A stretch of 34,463 nt of DNA from Lachnospiraceae bacterium UBA2864 (GCA_002350525.1 DEFA01000002.1:1-34463), one strand, 5' to 3'. Shown: positions 24,312 through 32,347, counted from the stretch's first letter. The notes: generated by a model not told the origin, from the sequence alone. Numbers and translations are program-made.

Positions 24312-24426
24312 CGCTCGATTACGAAGTAATCGAACGTCCGAGCGAAGGCGAGGATGCGTTCTGCGAAGCAGAACCAAGACTTGCGAAGCAAGGATTGCAT
24401 ATCACGGAGTGATATGGCACAAGTCT
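24312..24426. repeat. Array of mini-hairpins with GAA/GGA loops inside the ABC operon
   Basis: Perfect stems: TCGATTAC-GAA (24315-24333), GTTCTGC-GAA (24358-24374), CTTGC-GAA (24380-24392), CATATCAC-GGA (24398-24416). CGCTCG/CGAGCG (24312-24317, 24339-24344) encloses the first, and AGACTTG/CAAGTCT (24377-24383, 24420-24426) encloses the last two, giving branched folds. It has no coding sense. Related to 4148-4310. The GCGAAGC core is known as an extremely stable mini-hairpin. Confidence 0.75.
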
Positions 24427-24447
24427 AAGGATTAGAAAGGCAAAAAA

Positions 24448-26979
24448 ATGAAAATACTGCGATTATCTTTATTTAATATAAAAAAACACAAGAAGGAATC
24501 CTTCGTCATAAGCTTCCTCATTATGATCAGCATGGTCCTACTTGGAATCGGTATCATCAACATGGAAAAAGCCAACAGGATGTTTGACGAAATGTTTGAA
24601 GAGACAGAAAGCTATCAGAATATTCTTTTATTCCCGGGTACTGATACCTATAAGAATGAGTTTATAGATTTGCTTGGTAACGATGAGAGGGTAACAAGAG
24701 TATACGCTTTTGAGAGTCTCCAGTTTTTGACATCAACATCCATGTCATATAAAAAAGCGGATGGATCTATGGCTCAGTTCCAGGCTATGTTCATTACTGA
24801 AAGTTCCGAGAAAAAAATAGAGAAGTTTGATAGGAATGAATTCTTTTCCGATGATGAAATAGATAAAATGAATCATCCTATATGGGTACCATATTATCTG
24901 AAGTATGACATGGGATTTAAGGAAGGTCATGATCTGATACTCATAGTCGGTGGCAAGGAATATTCATTTCAGATTGCGGGATTTTATGAATCAGGACTGG
25001 CTTCCGGTTCCGGTGGTGTCAAATGTGTGCTTACCGATGACGATTATGACATGATGAGTGCCGTGGTTCCGGTAACAAAAAGACTCGCATTTGATACCAA
25101 AGATGAAGTGATTAAGAGCTATGATGATTCGGCGAAGTTTGTTAAGGAATTAGAGGAAAAGTTCGAAGATATTTCAGGAAAGGATATGGAATTATTATGT
25201 GATAGTTTTTATCAGGAAAAAACAGATGCTACTTCACCGATAGAGATTATTATGGCAATAGTTGCTTTTATATCATTTGTTACAGCAATTTCCTGCTTCT
25301 TTATGATAAGACATAAGATTACAAATGATATTGAGGATCAAATGGAATCAATAGGTGTTCTTGAAGCTCTTGGATATAGATCAAGGGAAATATCCGGGGC
25401 ATACATTTACGAATATCTGGTACTTAGTTTTATAGGTGTTCTGATCGGTGGAGTGGTCCTTTTTGCAACGGATCCTCTTATGACAAGGGTTTTACAGACA
25501 TTTATCGGTCATAATAATGTTGCTTCAGGGAAGGTTATCTTACTCTTGATTCCTGCTGCTTTACTAATAGTCTTAACGCTTATTACAGCCCTCGGGAGAG
25601 CAAGAAAGATTAAGAAATATCCTCCGGTTATCGCATTTAGAAAAGGAATTAAAACTCACCATTTTGGAAGAAATATATTTCCGGTTGAAAATACAAAGTC
25701 TGATATCAATAGGAGACTTGGATTAAAGGGACTGGTTGCAAATAAAGGACAGAATATCGGGATGTTCGTATGTATTCTTGCTGCCTCTCTTACGATAACA
25801 TTTTGTATCTATCTTGCTGATATTTTCAAAGACAGAGGAGCCGTGTTTCTTGATTTCGCAGGCGTTGAGAAAGCACTCATGGTCGGATTTGACACAGGAA
25901 CTGATTACGAAGAAGTTATGCAGGAAATCAGTCAGAGAGAAGATGTAAGAAAAAGCCTTCTTTTTCGAGGGAATAACGGATTTAGTATTAACGGAAATGA
26001 CATTGATACTTTTCAGACCTTTGCTTATGAGGATTTTGATGAGCTGGAGAATCTCCATATCGTAGAAGGCCGCTTCCCTCTTCACGATAATGAGATCATG
26101 ATAGGATCAGGTCTTGCTGAAAAAAACAACATAAGTGTTGGAGACAGCGTACTGGTTAAGTATAACGGTATTGAAAAAATTTGCATCGTGTCCGGAGTGG
26201 CCAAGGTATTTATTAATAATGGATCGTTATGTTATATGACTACAGAAGGTTTTAACCGGTTTATGCCACCTTCAGAATGTCTAAATTATCTGTTTGTATA
26301 TGCAGCAGACGGAGTGAATGAAGATGAGTTAAAGGACAGGCTTTCAGATGAATATGGAAGTGTAGAAGGTACGGTAGAGGAGTCAGCCGGTGAAGGAACT
26401 TATGAAGACAGGATAAGGGCGAAGGCTGATGAACAGATGGCACTTCTTAAGTCAAAATACGGAGTAAGTAATGTAAGCTACGCCATCAAGGTTGGTGATA
26501 AGGTTATAACCGGAAACAGTGGCAGCTTTAAGCTTACGGAGATTTCATCTTTTAGTGAAACAATAGACACATCGATCGGTGGAATCAGTGTAATGAGTCA
26601 GATTATCTCAGCAATACTTATGATAATTATATCAATTATTGTATCTATCATAATGAATTTCCTGATTGAATCGATCATCAAAAAGGAAAGACAGGCAATG
26701 GGTATAGAGAAAGCGATGGGATATACCTCGAACGATATAAGAAAGCAGATCATCGTTCGAATGATGCCGGTTGCTATACCAGGTGTCATAGTTGGAGCAA
26801 TCCTTGCTTTACCGGTTACGATGATGTTCATGAAGGCTGCATTTGAAACCAGCTTTGGAATCAGATTTATGTGGACTCCTATAGCAGCAGTAATAATAAT
26901 ACTGTATGTGTATGTATCAACTTACATCTCGGCCGGAAAGGTTAAGAAGGTTTCGGTTACGGAGCTGATGACAGAATAA
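24448..26979 (+). CDS. ABC transporter permease with two FtsX domains (second unit)
   Basis: An 843-residue permease. TM1 (about 20-40), a large outer domain, three helices (about 265-385), then a second such block with outer domain (about 455-700) and three C-terminal helices ending AGKVKKVSVTELMTE. Coupling motifs GVLEALGY and GIEKAMGY are present. Similar in plan to the permease at 13411 but clearly diverged. AGAAAGG precedes the ATG. Likely works with the ATPase at 23554 in resistance to, or export of, envelope-active compounds. Confidence 0.9.
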   Translation: MKILRLSLFNIKKHKKESFVISFLIMISMVLLGIGIINMEKANRMFDEMFEETESYQNILLFPGTDTYKNEFIDLLGNDERVTRVYAFESLQFLTSTSMSYKKADGSMAQFQAMFITESSEKKIEKFDRNEFFSDDEIDKMNHPIWVPYYLKYDMGFKEGHDLILIVGGKEYSFQIAGFYESGLASGSGGVKCVLTDDDYDMMSAVVPVTKRLAFDTKDEVIKSYDDSAKFVKELEEKFEDISGKDMELLCDSFYQEKTDATSPIEIIMAIVAFISFVTAISCFFMIRHKITNDIEDQMESIGVLEALGYRSREISGAYIYEYLVLSFIGVLIGGVVLFATDPLMTRVLQTFIGHNNVASGKVILLLIPAALLIVLTLITALGRARKIKKYPPVIAFRKGIKTHHFGRNIFPVENTKSDINRRLGLKGLVANKGQNIGMFVCILAASLTITFCIYLADIFKDRGAVFLDFAGVEKALMVGFDTGTDYEEVMQEISQREDVRKSLLFRGNNGFSINGNDIDTFQTFAYEDFDELENLHIVEGRFPLHDNEIMIGSGLAEKNNISVGDSVLVKYNGIEKICIVSGVAKVFINNGSLCYMTTEGFNRFMPPSECLNYLFVYAADGVNEDELKDRLSDEYGSVEGTVEESAGEGTYEDRIRAKADEQMALLKSKYGVSNVSYAIKVGDKVITGNSGSFKLTEISSFSETIDTSIGGISVMSQIISAILMIIISIIVSIIMNFLIESIIKKERQAMGIEKAMGYTSNDIRKQIIVRMMPVAIPGVIVGAILALPVTMMFMKAAFETSFGIRFMWTPIAAVIIILYVYVSTYISAGKVKKVSVTELMTE

Positions 26980-27003
26980 AAGTCTTCTAAGTCTCATTCG
27001 AGA

Positions 27004-27039
27004 TATGCCATTGACATTTTGTATAATAATGAGTATAAT
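27004..27039 (+). promoter_or_regulatory. Consensus promoter for an antisense RNA, with partial operator
   Basis: TTGACA (27011-27016), 17-bp spacer, TATAAT (27034-27039): a full consensus promoter that faces no plus-strand gene. TATGCCATTGACATT (27004-27018) overlaps the -35 and resembles the palindrome in the toxin promoter, with one perfect half-site. Confidence 0.8.
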
Positions 27040-27045
27040 TCTCTT

Positions 27046-27146
27046 AACAAGGTAGTCGGAGGGTGAGTGCACATCACCCGATCCGGCAAGCTTGATTGGT
27101 AATAAGATTAGCCGTTCTACTTGCTAGTGTCAGGACGGCTTTTCTT
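27046..27146 (+). ncRNA. Putative antitoxin RNA, convergent with the toxin gene
   Basis: Defined by the consensus promoter at 27011-27039 and the terminator at 27110-27143, giving a transcript of about 100 nt with no supported ORF. It is antisense to the last ten or so toxin codons and the toxin mRNA 3' end, the layout of RatA and SR4 in Bacillus type I systems. It contains a hairpin GGGTGA/TCACCC (27061-27066, 27074-27079); the UCACCC is also complementary to the toxin ribosome-site core GGGUGA. Confidence 0.6.
27110..27143 (+). terminator. Terminator shared by antisense RNA and toxin 3' end
   Basis: A 9-bp stem with one wobble pair (27110-27118 with 27132-27140) followed by TTT-C-TT on the plus strand. 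The minus-strand tail is weaker. The hairpin overlaps the toxin stop codon. Confidence 0.65.
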
Positions 27147-27227
27147 ATGTTCAAAATAAAGTCTTACTAAATCAACAATTAGCTTTATTGCTGATAAAAC
27201 TATAGTAATTACTTCATAAAGCTTCAT
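27117..27227 (-). CDS. Putative type I toxin, 36-residue TxpA/BsrG-like membrane peptide
   Basis: Frame read by hand: MKLYEVITIVLSAIKLIVDL, then VRLYFEHKKSRPDTSK and stop. The MxxYE start, single hydrophobic helix (about 6-25) and basic polar tail match the TxpA/BsrG/'holin-like toxin' peptides of Firmicutes, which damage the membrane. GGGGGTGAGG precedes the ATG. A minus-strand promoter TTGACT/TATAAT with 17-bp spacing lies about 105 bp upstream, giving a long leader typical of type I toxins. The antisense RNA overlaps its 3' end. The helix carries Lys and Asp, unlike some relatives, which lowers certainty. Confidence 0.6.
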   Translation of the reverse strand: MKLYEVITIVLSAIKLIVDLVRLYFEHKKSRPDTSK

Positions 27228-27318
27228 AAGCCTCACCCCCTTTCTGACTATGCCAGAATGGGCAAGGAGCACGTCCCCCAACTACCTGGTTAAAGAGATT
27301 ATATGATCATCACAGTTG

Positions 27319-27367
27319 TATGCTAATGGCATAATCAGATTATATAATATGCCATTGGCATAGTCAA
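27319..27367. promoter_or_regulatory. Divergent toxin/XRE promoters with two operator palindromes
   Basis: Minus strand: TTGACT (27362-27367), 17 bp, TATAAT (27339-27344). ATTATATAAT (27339-27348) is itself palindromic, so it also offers a -10 to the plus strand for the XRE gene. Palindromes: TATGCCATTGGCATA (27348-27362, perfect, inside the toxin promoter spacer) and TATGCTAATGGCATA (27319-27333, one mismatch), centres 29 bp apart. Confidence 0.7.
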
Positions 27368-27391
27368 GAAATATATTGCTAGGAGAAGAAA

Positions 27392-27748
27392 ATGCAACCA
27401 GTACTTATTCCGGAAAAGTTAAAAGAAGCAAGAGAACGTCTTGGTATTACAAGAGTTGAGGCGGCACGTAGGATGAATATTCCACAGAGCTCATATGTCA
27501 GATATGAGAAGGGTGATCGTAAGCCTACTCATGCAACTATAGTTCAGATGGCACAGGTTCTCGGAACAAGTGTGGATTATCTGATAGGTGAATCTGATGA
27601 TGATAGGGCTGATACTGCCCTTGTTCACAAAGAACTGGAGCCGATTTTATACGAGATTACCACAGGGGCAAAGGAATTCAATGAAGCTCAGCTGAATCGA
27701 TTGTTAAAGTATTATAAGGAGATAGTGAAGGCACAGAATAAGAAGTAG
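27392..27748 (+). CDS. XRE-family (Cro/CI) repressor
   Basis: A 118-residue protein. The N-terminal helix-turn-helix spans about 8-65: LKEARERLGITRVEAARRMN, PQSSYVRYEKGDRKPTHATI, AQVLGTSVDYLIGE. The C-terminal 50 residues are helical (AQLNRLLKYYKEIVKAQNKK), probably for dimerisation. AGGAG sits six bases before the ATG. Divergent from the toxin gene; the TATGCCA palindromes between them are its likely operators, allowing control of toxin, antisense RNA and itself. Such repressors are common at the edges of small mobile elements. Confidence 0.9.
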   Translation: MQPVLIPEKLKEARERLGITRVEAARRMNIPQSSYVRYEKGDRKPTHATIVQMAQVLGTSVDYLIGESDDDRADTALVHKELEPILYEITTGAKEFNEAQLNRLLKYYKEIVKAQNKK

Positions 27749-27793
27749 TATTCTTTTGATAGTATTCATTGGGACGTTAATAGTAATGGCCTG

Positions 27794-27858
27794 TTAAGAA
27801 ATTGATAAGAATTTAATAAAACTCTAATAAAGAAGAAATGCAGTTATTTGACTATACT
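27794..27858 (+). promoter_or_regulatory. Four 11-bp regulator repeats plus -10 of the serine hydrolase gene
   Basis: TTAAGAAATTG, ATAAGAATTTA, ATAAAACTCTA and ATAAAGAAGAA run from 27794 to 27837. Fifteen bases on is TATACT (27853-27858). Units 2 and 4 are identical to those at 23403, as is the spacing to the -10. Confidence 0.8.
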
Positions 27859-27872
27859 GTTACTCATACGAG

Positions 27873-27945
27873 GAGTATGACAGGAAGCCGGATATGTTGT
27901 CATACTCATAGTATGAAAATATATTTGGCTTCCTGTTTTGTTTTT
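27873..27945 (+). promoter_or_regulatory. Attenuator-like leader of the serine hydrolase gene
   Basis: Arms in order: A GAGTATGACA (27873-27882), B ACAGGAAGCC (27880-27889), A' TGTCATACTC (27898-27907), B' GGCTTCCTGT (27927-27936). A pairs with A' and B with B', each 10 bp perfect, but the two stems exclude one another. B-B' is followed by TTTTGTTTTT, as in a terminator, so A-A' would be an antiterminator. No leader peptide or known riboswitch was recognised. Confidence 0.6.
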
Positions 27946-27973
27946 CAGAAATATATAAGATGAGGATAAGTAT

Positions 27974-30022
27974 ATGAGGATTAAGAAAGCTATAAGAACT
28001 ACAGTCTTTGGAGTAACAGCTCTGGCTGCCATCGGTATGTATGCAGTAGATAACATGAAAAACAATAATGATAATAGTGACGAGAAAATAGTTTTCGCAG
28101 CCGAAAGTGACATGGAAGAAATCTCTGTAAATGGGGATGATACAAAGAAAACAGAAGCATCAACCGATGATGTTACAGTTGATCAGATTTACTGTATTGG
28201 TTCGGTTAGTAAGGTGTATGTGACTACGGCTGTGATGCAGCTGGTGGAACAGGGTAAGGTTGAGCTGGATGCACCGGTGACAGACTATATAGATGACTTC
28301 AAGATGGCAGATGAACGTTACAAGGATATCACTGTCAGGATGCTGATGAATCATACGTCTGGGATATTTGGTTCATCTCTTAAAAACTCTGACCTTTATG
28401 GCGATAATTCTTCCGTTTCCACGGAAAACACTCTTAAGAATCTGGAGAATCAGAGACTTAAGGCGGATCCGGGAGAATATGCGGCTTATTGTAATGATGG
28501 ATTTACACTCCTTGAATTATTAGTGGAGAGAGTCTCCGGTATGAGCTATACAGACTATGTGGAGAAAAATATAGCAGGAAAGATCGGGGCTGAAAATATA
28601 TATACTGCAAAAAATGTATTTGGAAATCCGGCTCTTGCAGATATATTCCCAGATAGTAATAACAGATATGAAACAGAATACGGTATGGATTTGGGTTCCG
28701 GAGGAATTTACTCAACTGCGTTAGATACCTGCGAATTCGGAAGTACGTTCTTTAAAGGCGATAACAGACTTCTTTCTGAAGGTAGTAAGAATGAGATGGC
28801 AACCCTTTGGAGTAGTACAACTGATGTTTCTGGCAATTTAAAATATAATCCGGACTATATGGACCAAAACGGTCTGGGTTGGGATATGGTAGATATTCCT
28901 ATGTATAAAGAAGCGGGTGTGAAAGCTCTCTATAAAGGTGGCGACAACACGGATTATCATGCTGGTCTTCTAGTGCTGCCAGACGAGGAAGTGAGTGTAT
29001 GTGTAACTACTTCGGGAGGAAACAGTGGATATAACATGGCTATGGCTGAGGCTCTTGCAAATATAGCCCTTGAGGAGCAAGGTATCGAAGTAGAGGAGAC
29101 TACCGCACCAGAGGTAGAACTAAAGGAAACAGTTCCTGATTCTTATAAGAAGTATGGAGGTTATTATTCGCTGGATGGAACTCCTGCTGAGATTACATTT
29201 CCTGATATGAAGTATGCTCTTGTCAAGATGCTCGGGGCAGGTACATCTGATGAATATTATATGTATACGGATAATGGATTTGTAAGGGTGACAGGAGATA
29301 TAGAAGCTGGAGAATTTAGGGTTGATCCTGACTACTTCTGTATTAATTTTGTAGAGGCAGAGGGACATGTATATATTACTGAGGAAAGTGTTTCAAAACA
29401 GAGTGGCCTTGTAAATGGATGTAATAGAACATATTCAGGAGAAAAACTGGAGCCTAATCCTGTATCTGAAGAAGCTATAAAGGCATGGCAGGAAAGAGAT
29501 GGCATGAAGTATGCAGTTGAATCTGAAAAGTACTCTTCGGTGGTTTATCAAACTCCGTTTACTGAGATTAGGGTACTGGAAGATAGCGGTTATGTTGTCG
29601 ATTTAGGTATGGCGTCCAGTATATTAAAAATAGTTGATGAGAATCATCTGGAGGCATTTACAACTATTCCAAGTTCAGGAAATAGAGATATCTTTGATAT
29701 TTATATTGATGATACCGGAGTGGTTCATTCATCAAATGATCTGGAGGTTGTGCCTGTTACAGATAATGAGAGCTTCACAGCTGATGTAAAGAAAGTGGAG
29801 CTTACGACGAATGGAGCCGTCTGGTTTAATATAGATGATTCCATGGCCAACAAAACCATCAGTCTGGACAGGCCGGATAACAGTGCAGTCTATATATATG
29901 ATAAGTTCGGAAAGGTTAAGTACAGTTCTCATATGCTGGACTATGGTGATGTGATACATCTTCCAAAGGACGGATATATTATGTTCATAGGAGAGGCCGG
30001 AGATGCTATAAATATTAAGTAG
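27974..30022 (+). CDS. Secreted beta-lactamase-fold serine hydrolase
   Basis: A 682-residue exported or membrane-anchored enzyme of the S12/beta-lactamase class C family. N-terminal hydrophobic segment about 8-25. Catalytic S77-VS-K80 in IGSVSK, Y172-C-N174, and H329-A-G331. The roughly 40-residue strand region that normally precedes SxxK in this family is missing: a short polar linker leads directly to YCIGSVSK, so the N-terminus may have been deleted. The last 300 or so residues (about 385-682) are beta-rich and not recognised. Relatives act on peptidoglycan stems or D-Ala esters, fitting a role in envelope resistance with the ABC unit. Confidence 0.8.
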   Translation: MRIKKAIRTTVFGVTALAAIGMYAVDNMKNNNDNSDEKIVFAAESDMEEISVNGDDTKKTEASTDDVTVDQIYCIGSVSKVYVTTAVMQLVEQGKVELDAPVTDYIDDFKMADERYKDITVRMLMNHTSGIFGSSLKNSDLYGDNSSVSTENTLKNLENQRLKADPGEYAAYCNDGFTLLELLVERVSGMSYTDYVEKNIAGKIGAENIYTAKNVFGNPALADIFPDSNNRYETEYGMDLGSGGIYSTALDTCEFGSTFFKGDNRLLSEGSKNEMATLWSSTTDVSGNLKYNPDYMDQNGLGWDMVDIPMYKEAGVKALYKGGDNTDYHAGLLVLPDEEVSVCVTTSGGNSGYNMAMAEALANIALEEQGIEVEETTAPEVELKETVPDSYKKYGGYYSLDGTPAEITFPDMKYALVKMLGAGTSDEYYMYTDNGFVRVTGDIEAGEFRVDPDYFCINFVEAEGHVYITEESVSKQSGLVNGCNRTYSGEKLEPNPVSEEAIKAWQERDGMKYAVESEKYSSVVYQTPFTEIRVLEDSGYVVDLGMASSILKIVDENHLEAFTTIPSSGNRDIFDIYIDDTGVVHSSNDLEVVPVTDNESFTADVKKVELTTNGAVWFNIDDSMANKTISLDRPDNSAVYIYDKFGKVKYSSHMLDYGDVIHLPKDGYIMFIGEAGDAINIK

Positions 30023-30040
30023 ACGAACGTTTTACTATAA

Positions 30041-30069
30041 GAGGACAGTCCCTAAAAAGGATTGTCCTC
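30041..30069 (+). terminator. Terminator after the serine hydrolase
   Basis: An 11-bp stem with one G-T pair (30041-30051 with 30059-30069), loop CTAAAAA, then a moderately T-rich tail. Confidence 0.65.
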
Positions 30070-30153
30070 AATTTGTAATTATTTTATAATAAGTATTATG
30101 TAATGAATGTAACAATTTGGATGTAATCAAATTAATTATCGCGGGTGGCCGAA

Positions 30154-30888
30154 ATGGAATATAAAGTTCTTATGATCGACGATGACGAAGTGATAGCTCA
30201 GTCAACAGCTGAATACTTCAATATGTTCGGATATAAAACAGCATATGTTACAAGCTACGAAGAAGCTGTAGAGTTCTTAACGAAGAACATGGTGTCACTT
30301 CTTCTTTTGGATATTAATCTGGGAGATAAATCAGGTTTCGATCTCTGTAAGAAGGTAAGAGAAAACTATGATATGCCAATCCTTTTTATCAGTGCCAGAA
30401 CCAGTGATGACGATGTGCTTATCGCACTGAATATAGGTGGAGATGATTATATCAAGAAGCCATATACTCTCAGCATTTTACTTGCCAAGGTGAAGACCAT
30501 CCTTGGAAGATATGAGAAGGCCAGGGAAGCTGCAGAGATTGCCTCAAGATCAAATGATTCAAAACCATTCGATGCAGATGAAAGCTCTGGTATCGTTAGT
30601 CTTACGGATACTATCAGTGTTGATACTAATCTCCATAAGCTTAGAAAGGGCGATGAATTGATCGGTCTTAAAGCCATGGAATACAAGATGCTGATCTATC
30701 TTCTGAAAAACAGAAATAGGGTAGTTACAAAGGATGAGCTTTTGAAAAATGTCTGGGATGATGAATATATCGGCGAGGGAACATTAGCTGTTCATATAAG
30801 ACATTTACGCGAAAAAATAGAGAAGGATCCCAAAAATCCTGAGGTCATTAAGACTGCATGGGGAGTTGGATATATGATAGAAGGTTGA
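30154..30888 (+). CDS. OmpR-family response regulator (second ABC unit)
   Basis: A 244-residue regulator. Receiver domain: acidic cluster IDDDE, phosphoacceptor D53 in LLLDINLGD, K in YIKKPYT. A linker rich in Ala/Ser/Asp (about 125-145) leads to the winged helix, ending VIKTAWGVGYMIEG. ATG 30154 is preferred over GTG 30145 because GGTGG lies at proper distance. The kinase ATG follows the stop by one base. It is the natural candidate to bind the 4x11-bp arrays at 23403 and 27794. Confidence 0.9.
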   Translation: MEYKVLMIDDDEVIAQSTAEYFNMFGYKTAYVTSYEEAVEFLTKNMVSLLLLDINLGDKSGFDLCKKVRENYDMPILFISARTSDDDVLIALNIGGDDYIKKPYTLSILLAKVKTILGRYEKAREAAEIASRSNDSKPFDADESSGIVSLTDTISVDTNLHKLRKGDELIGLKAMEYKMLIYLLKNRNRVVTKDELLKNVWDDEYIGEGTLAVHIRHLREKIEKDPKNPEVIKTAWGVGYMIEG

Positions 30889-30889
30889 G

Positions 30890-32251
30890 ATGAAGAACTA
30901 TGCCAAGCTGTGTTTAATATTCGGTATCTTTATGATAGCAGGTATTATTCTTTTTGTTATCGTATCCGGTGATTTAGGTGATACTATATCGGTCGATAAT
31001 GAAAAAACACTCATACTGAATGATATAGTTAAGGATGCCGAGGAAAAAATAGATTCACCCTATAGTTTTGGAGAGAAAGACTATGGGGTGGATTTTGTTG
31101 TCTTTGACAATATAGGAAATGAAATCTATATAACACCGGGAGCAGAAAAGGAAATCGCTAAAATATCCGGCGGCGGAAGATTTACAGTTGAAGAGGCGGG
31201 CAGAAGAAGGATGCTTTATAAGTATATAGTTAAAGATGAAGCTATAGCCGGTTCGGTTGTTTTAATGGATTCTGCCGAGAATGATTATATAAAGGTTAAA
31301 ACCAGACTGATACTGGCTCTTTCTATAATGGCTGTTATTTTCATAACAGGTGCGGTTATATATGGAATCTATATCGATAGAAATATCATTAAGCCCTTTA
31401 ACAGAATGCAGTCCTTTGCGGGAAAGGTTGCAGAGGGGAAACTGGATGAACCGCTTCTTATGGATAAAAACAATATGTTCGGAGTATTTACCGAGAGCTT
31501 TGATATCATGCGCGAAGAGCTGGCAGAGTCAAAAAAGAGAGAGGCTATGCTTCAGCGTAAGGAGAAGGAGCTTATAGCTTCCCTTAGCCATGATATAAAA
31601 ACTCCCATAACCGGAATAAAGCTGACAACGGAGCTGCTCACGACCAAGCTGAACCAAAGGATTGAGGAGACAGAAGAAAGTTTATCTGCAGAAGAAAAAA
31701 GAGCTGATTCGGATATTATGGAAAAGCTGGATAACATATATAAAAAGGCAGAACAGATAGACAGTCTGGTGAGTGATCTTTTTTCAACAACATTGGAAGA
31801 TCTGGGTGAATTTAAGGTAAACGTAAGTGATGAAGAGTCGACTGTTCTGAGCGAGATTGTAAAGAAGAATGACTCAAAGGGACTGGTAGATGAATCGAGA
31901 TCGCCTAAGCTCCTTATAAATATAGACACCAGGAGAATGAGCCAGGTGATAGGAAATATTATCAGCAATTCATATAAGTATGCCGGTACTAAAATAGATG
32001 TAGAGTACAGTATTAAAGAAAAATATCTTGAAATGATGATAAGGGATTATGGTCCGGGCGTTTCGAGAAATGAGCTGGAACTTATAACAAACAAGTTCTA
32101 TCGTGGCAGAAATGCGGAAACCGAAAATGTAGACGGAAGCGGACTGGGACTCTATATAGCTAAGTCCCTTATGCATAAAATGAACGGAGAACTGATCTGC
32201 GAAAGTGATGACAAGGGATTTACAGTGTCGCTTATGATCCCAATCAGTTAA
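30890..32251 (+). CDS. Sensor histidine kinase (second ABC unit)
   Basis: A 453-residue membrane kinase. TM1 about 5-26, extracellular domain about 27-137 (about 110 residues, PAS-like in size), TM2 about 138-160, HAMP, then H234 in SLSHDIKTPIT. A charged coiled-coil insertion (about 255-285) separates the two helices around the HisKA region. ATPase motifs: GNIISNSYKYA, DYGPGVSRNE, NKFYRG, DGSGLGLYIA. Paired with the regulator immediately upstream. The larger outer domain suggests direct ligand sensing. Confidence 0.92.
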   Translation: MKNYAKLCLIFGIFMIAGIILFVIVSGDLGDTISVDNEKTLILNDIVKDAEEKIDSPYSFGEKDYGVDFVVFDNIGNEIYITPGAEKEIAKISGGGRFTVEEAGRRRMLYKYIVKDEAIAGSVVLMDSAENDYIKVKTRLILALSIMAVIFITGAVIYGIYIDRNIIKPFNRMQSFAGKVAEGKLDEPLLMDKNNMFGVFTESFDIMREELAESKKREAMLQRKEKELIASLSHDIKTPITGIKLTTELLTTKLNQRIEETEESLSAEEKRADSDIMEKLDNIYKKAEQIDSLVSDLFSTTLEDLGEFKVNVSDEESTVLSEIVKKNDSKGLVDESRSPKLLINIDTRRMSQVIGNIISNSYKYAGTKIDVEYSIKEKYLEMMIRDYGPGVSRNELELITNKFYRGRNAETENVDGSGLGLYIAKSLMHKMNGELICESDDKGFTVSLMIPIS

Positions 32252-32347
32252 TTAAAAATTTATACTAACAGTATATAGATGGGGCAGAAAGGGTATGCTA
32301 TAATACCATCTCGCGTTAACACTGATTATAATATGGGAGGACAAGAC

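Larger units (their letters stand above)
27044..27293. repeat. 19-bp imperfect inverted repeat flanking the toxin gene
   Basis: 27044-27062 and 27275-27293 are complementary at 16 of 19 positions. The core is TTAAC-AGGTAGT-GG-GG on both RNAs' sense strands. So the antisense RNA begins with nearly the same sequence as part of the toxin leader, and a full-length toxin transcript could pair its leader with its 3' end. The ends could also be boundaries of a mobile unit. Confidence 0.55.

Noticed and set aside
24315..24416. Hairpins as tRNA-like genes
   Set aside because: No tRNA arm pattern, T-loop motif or CCA end; stems are isolated short palindromes.
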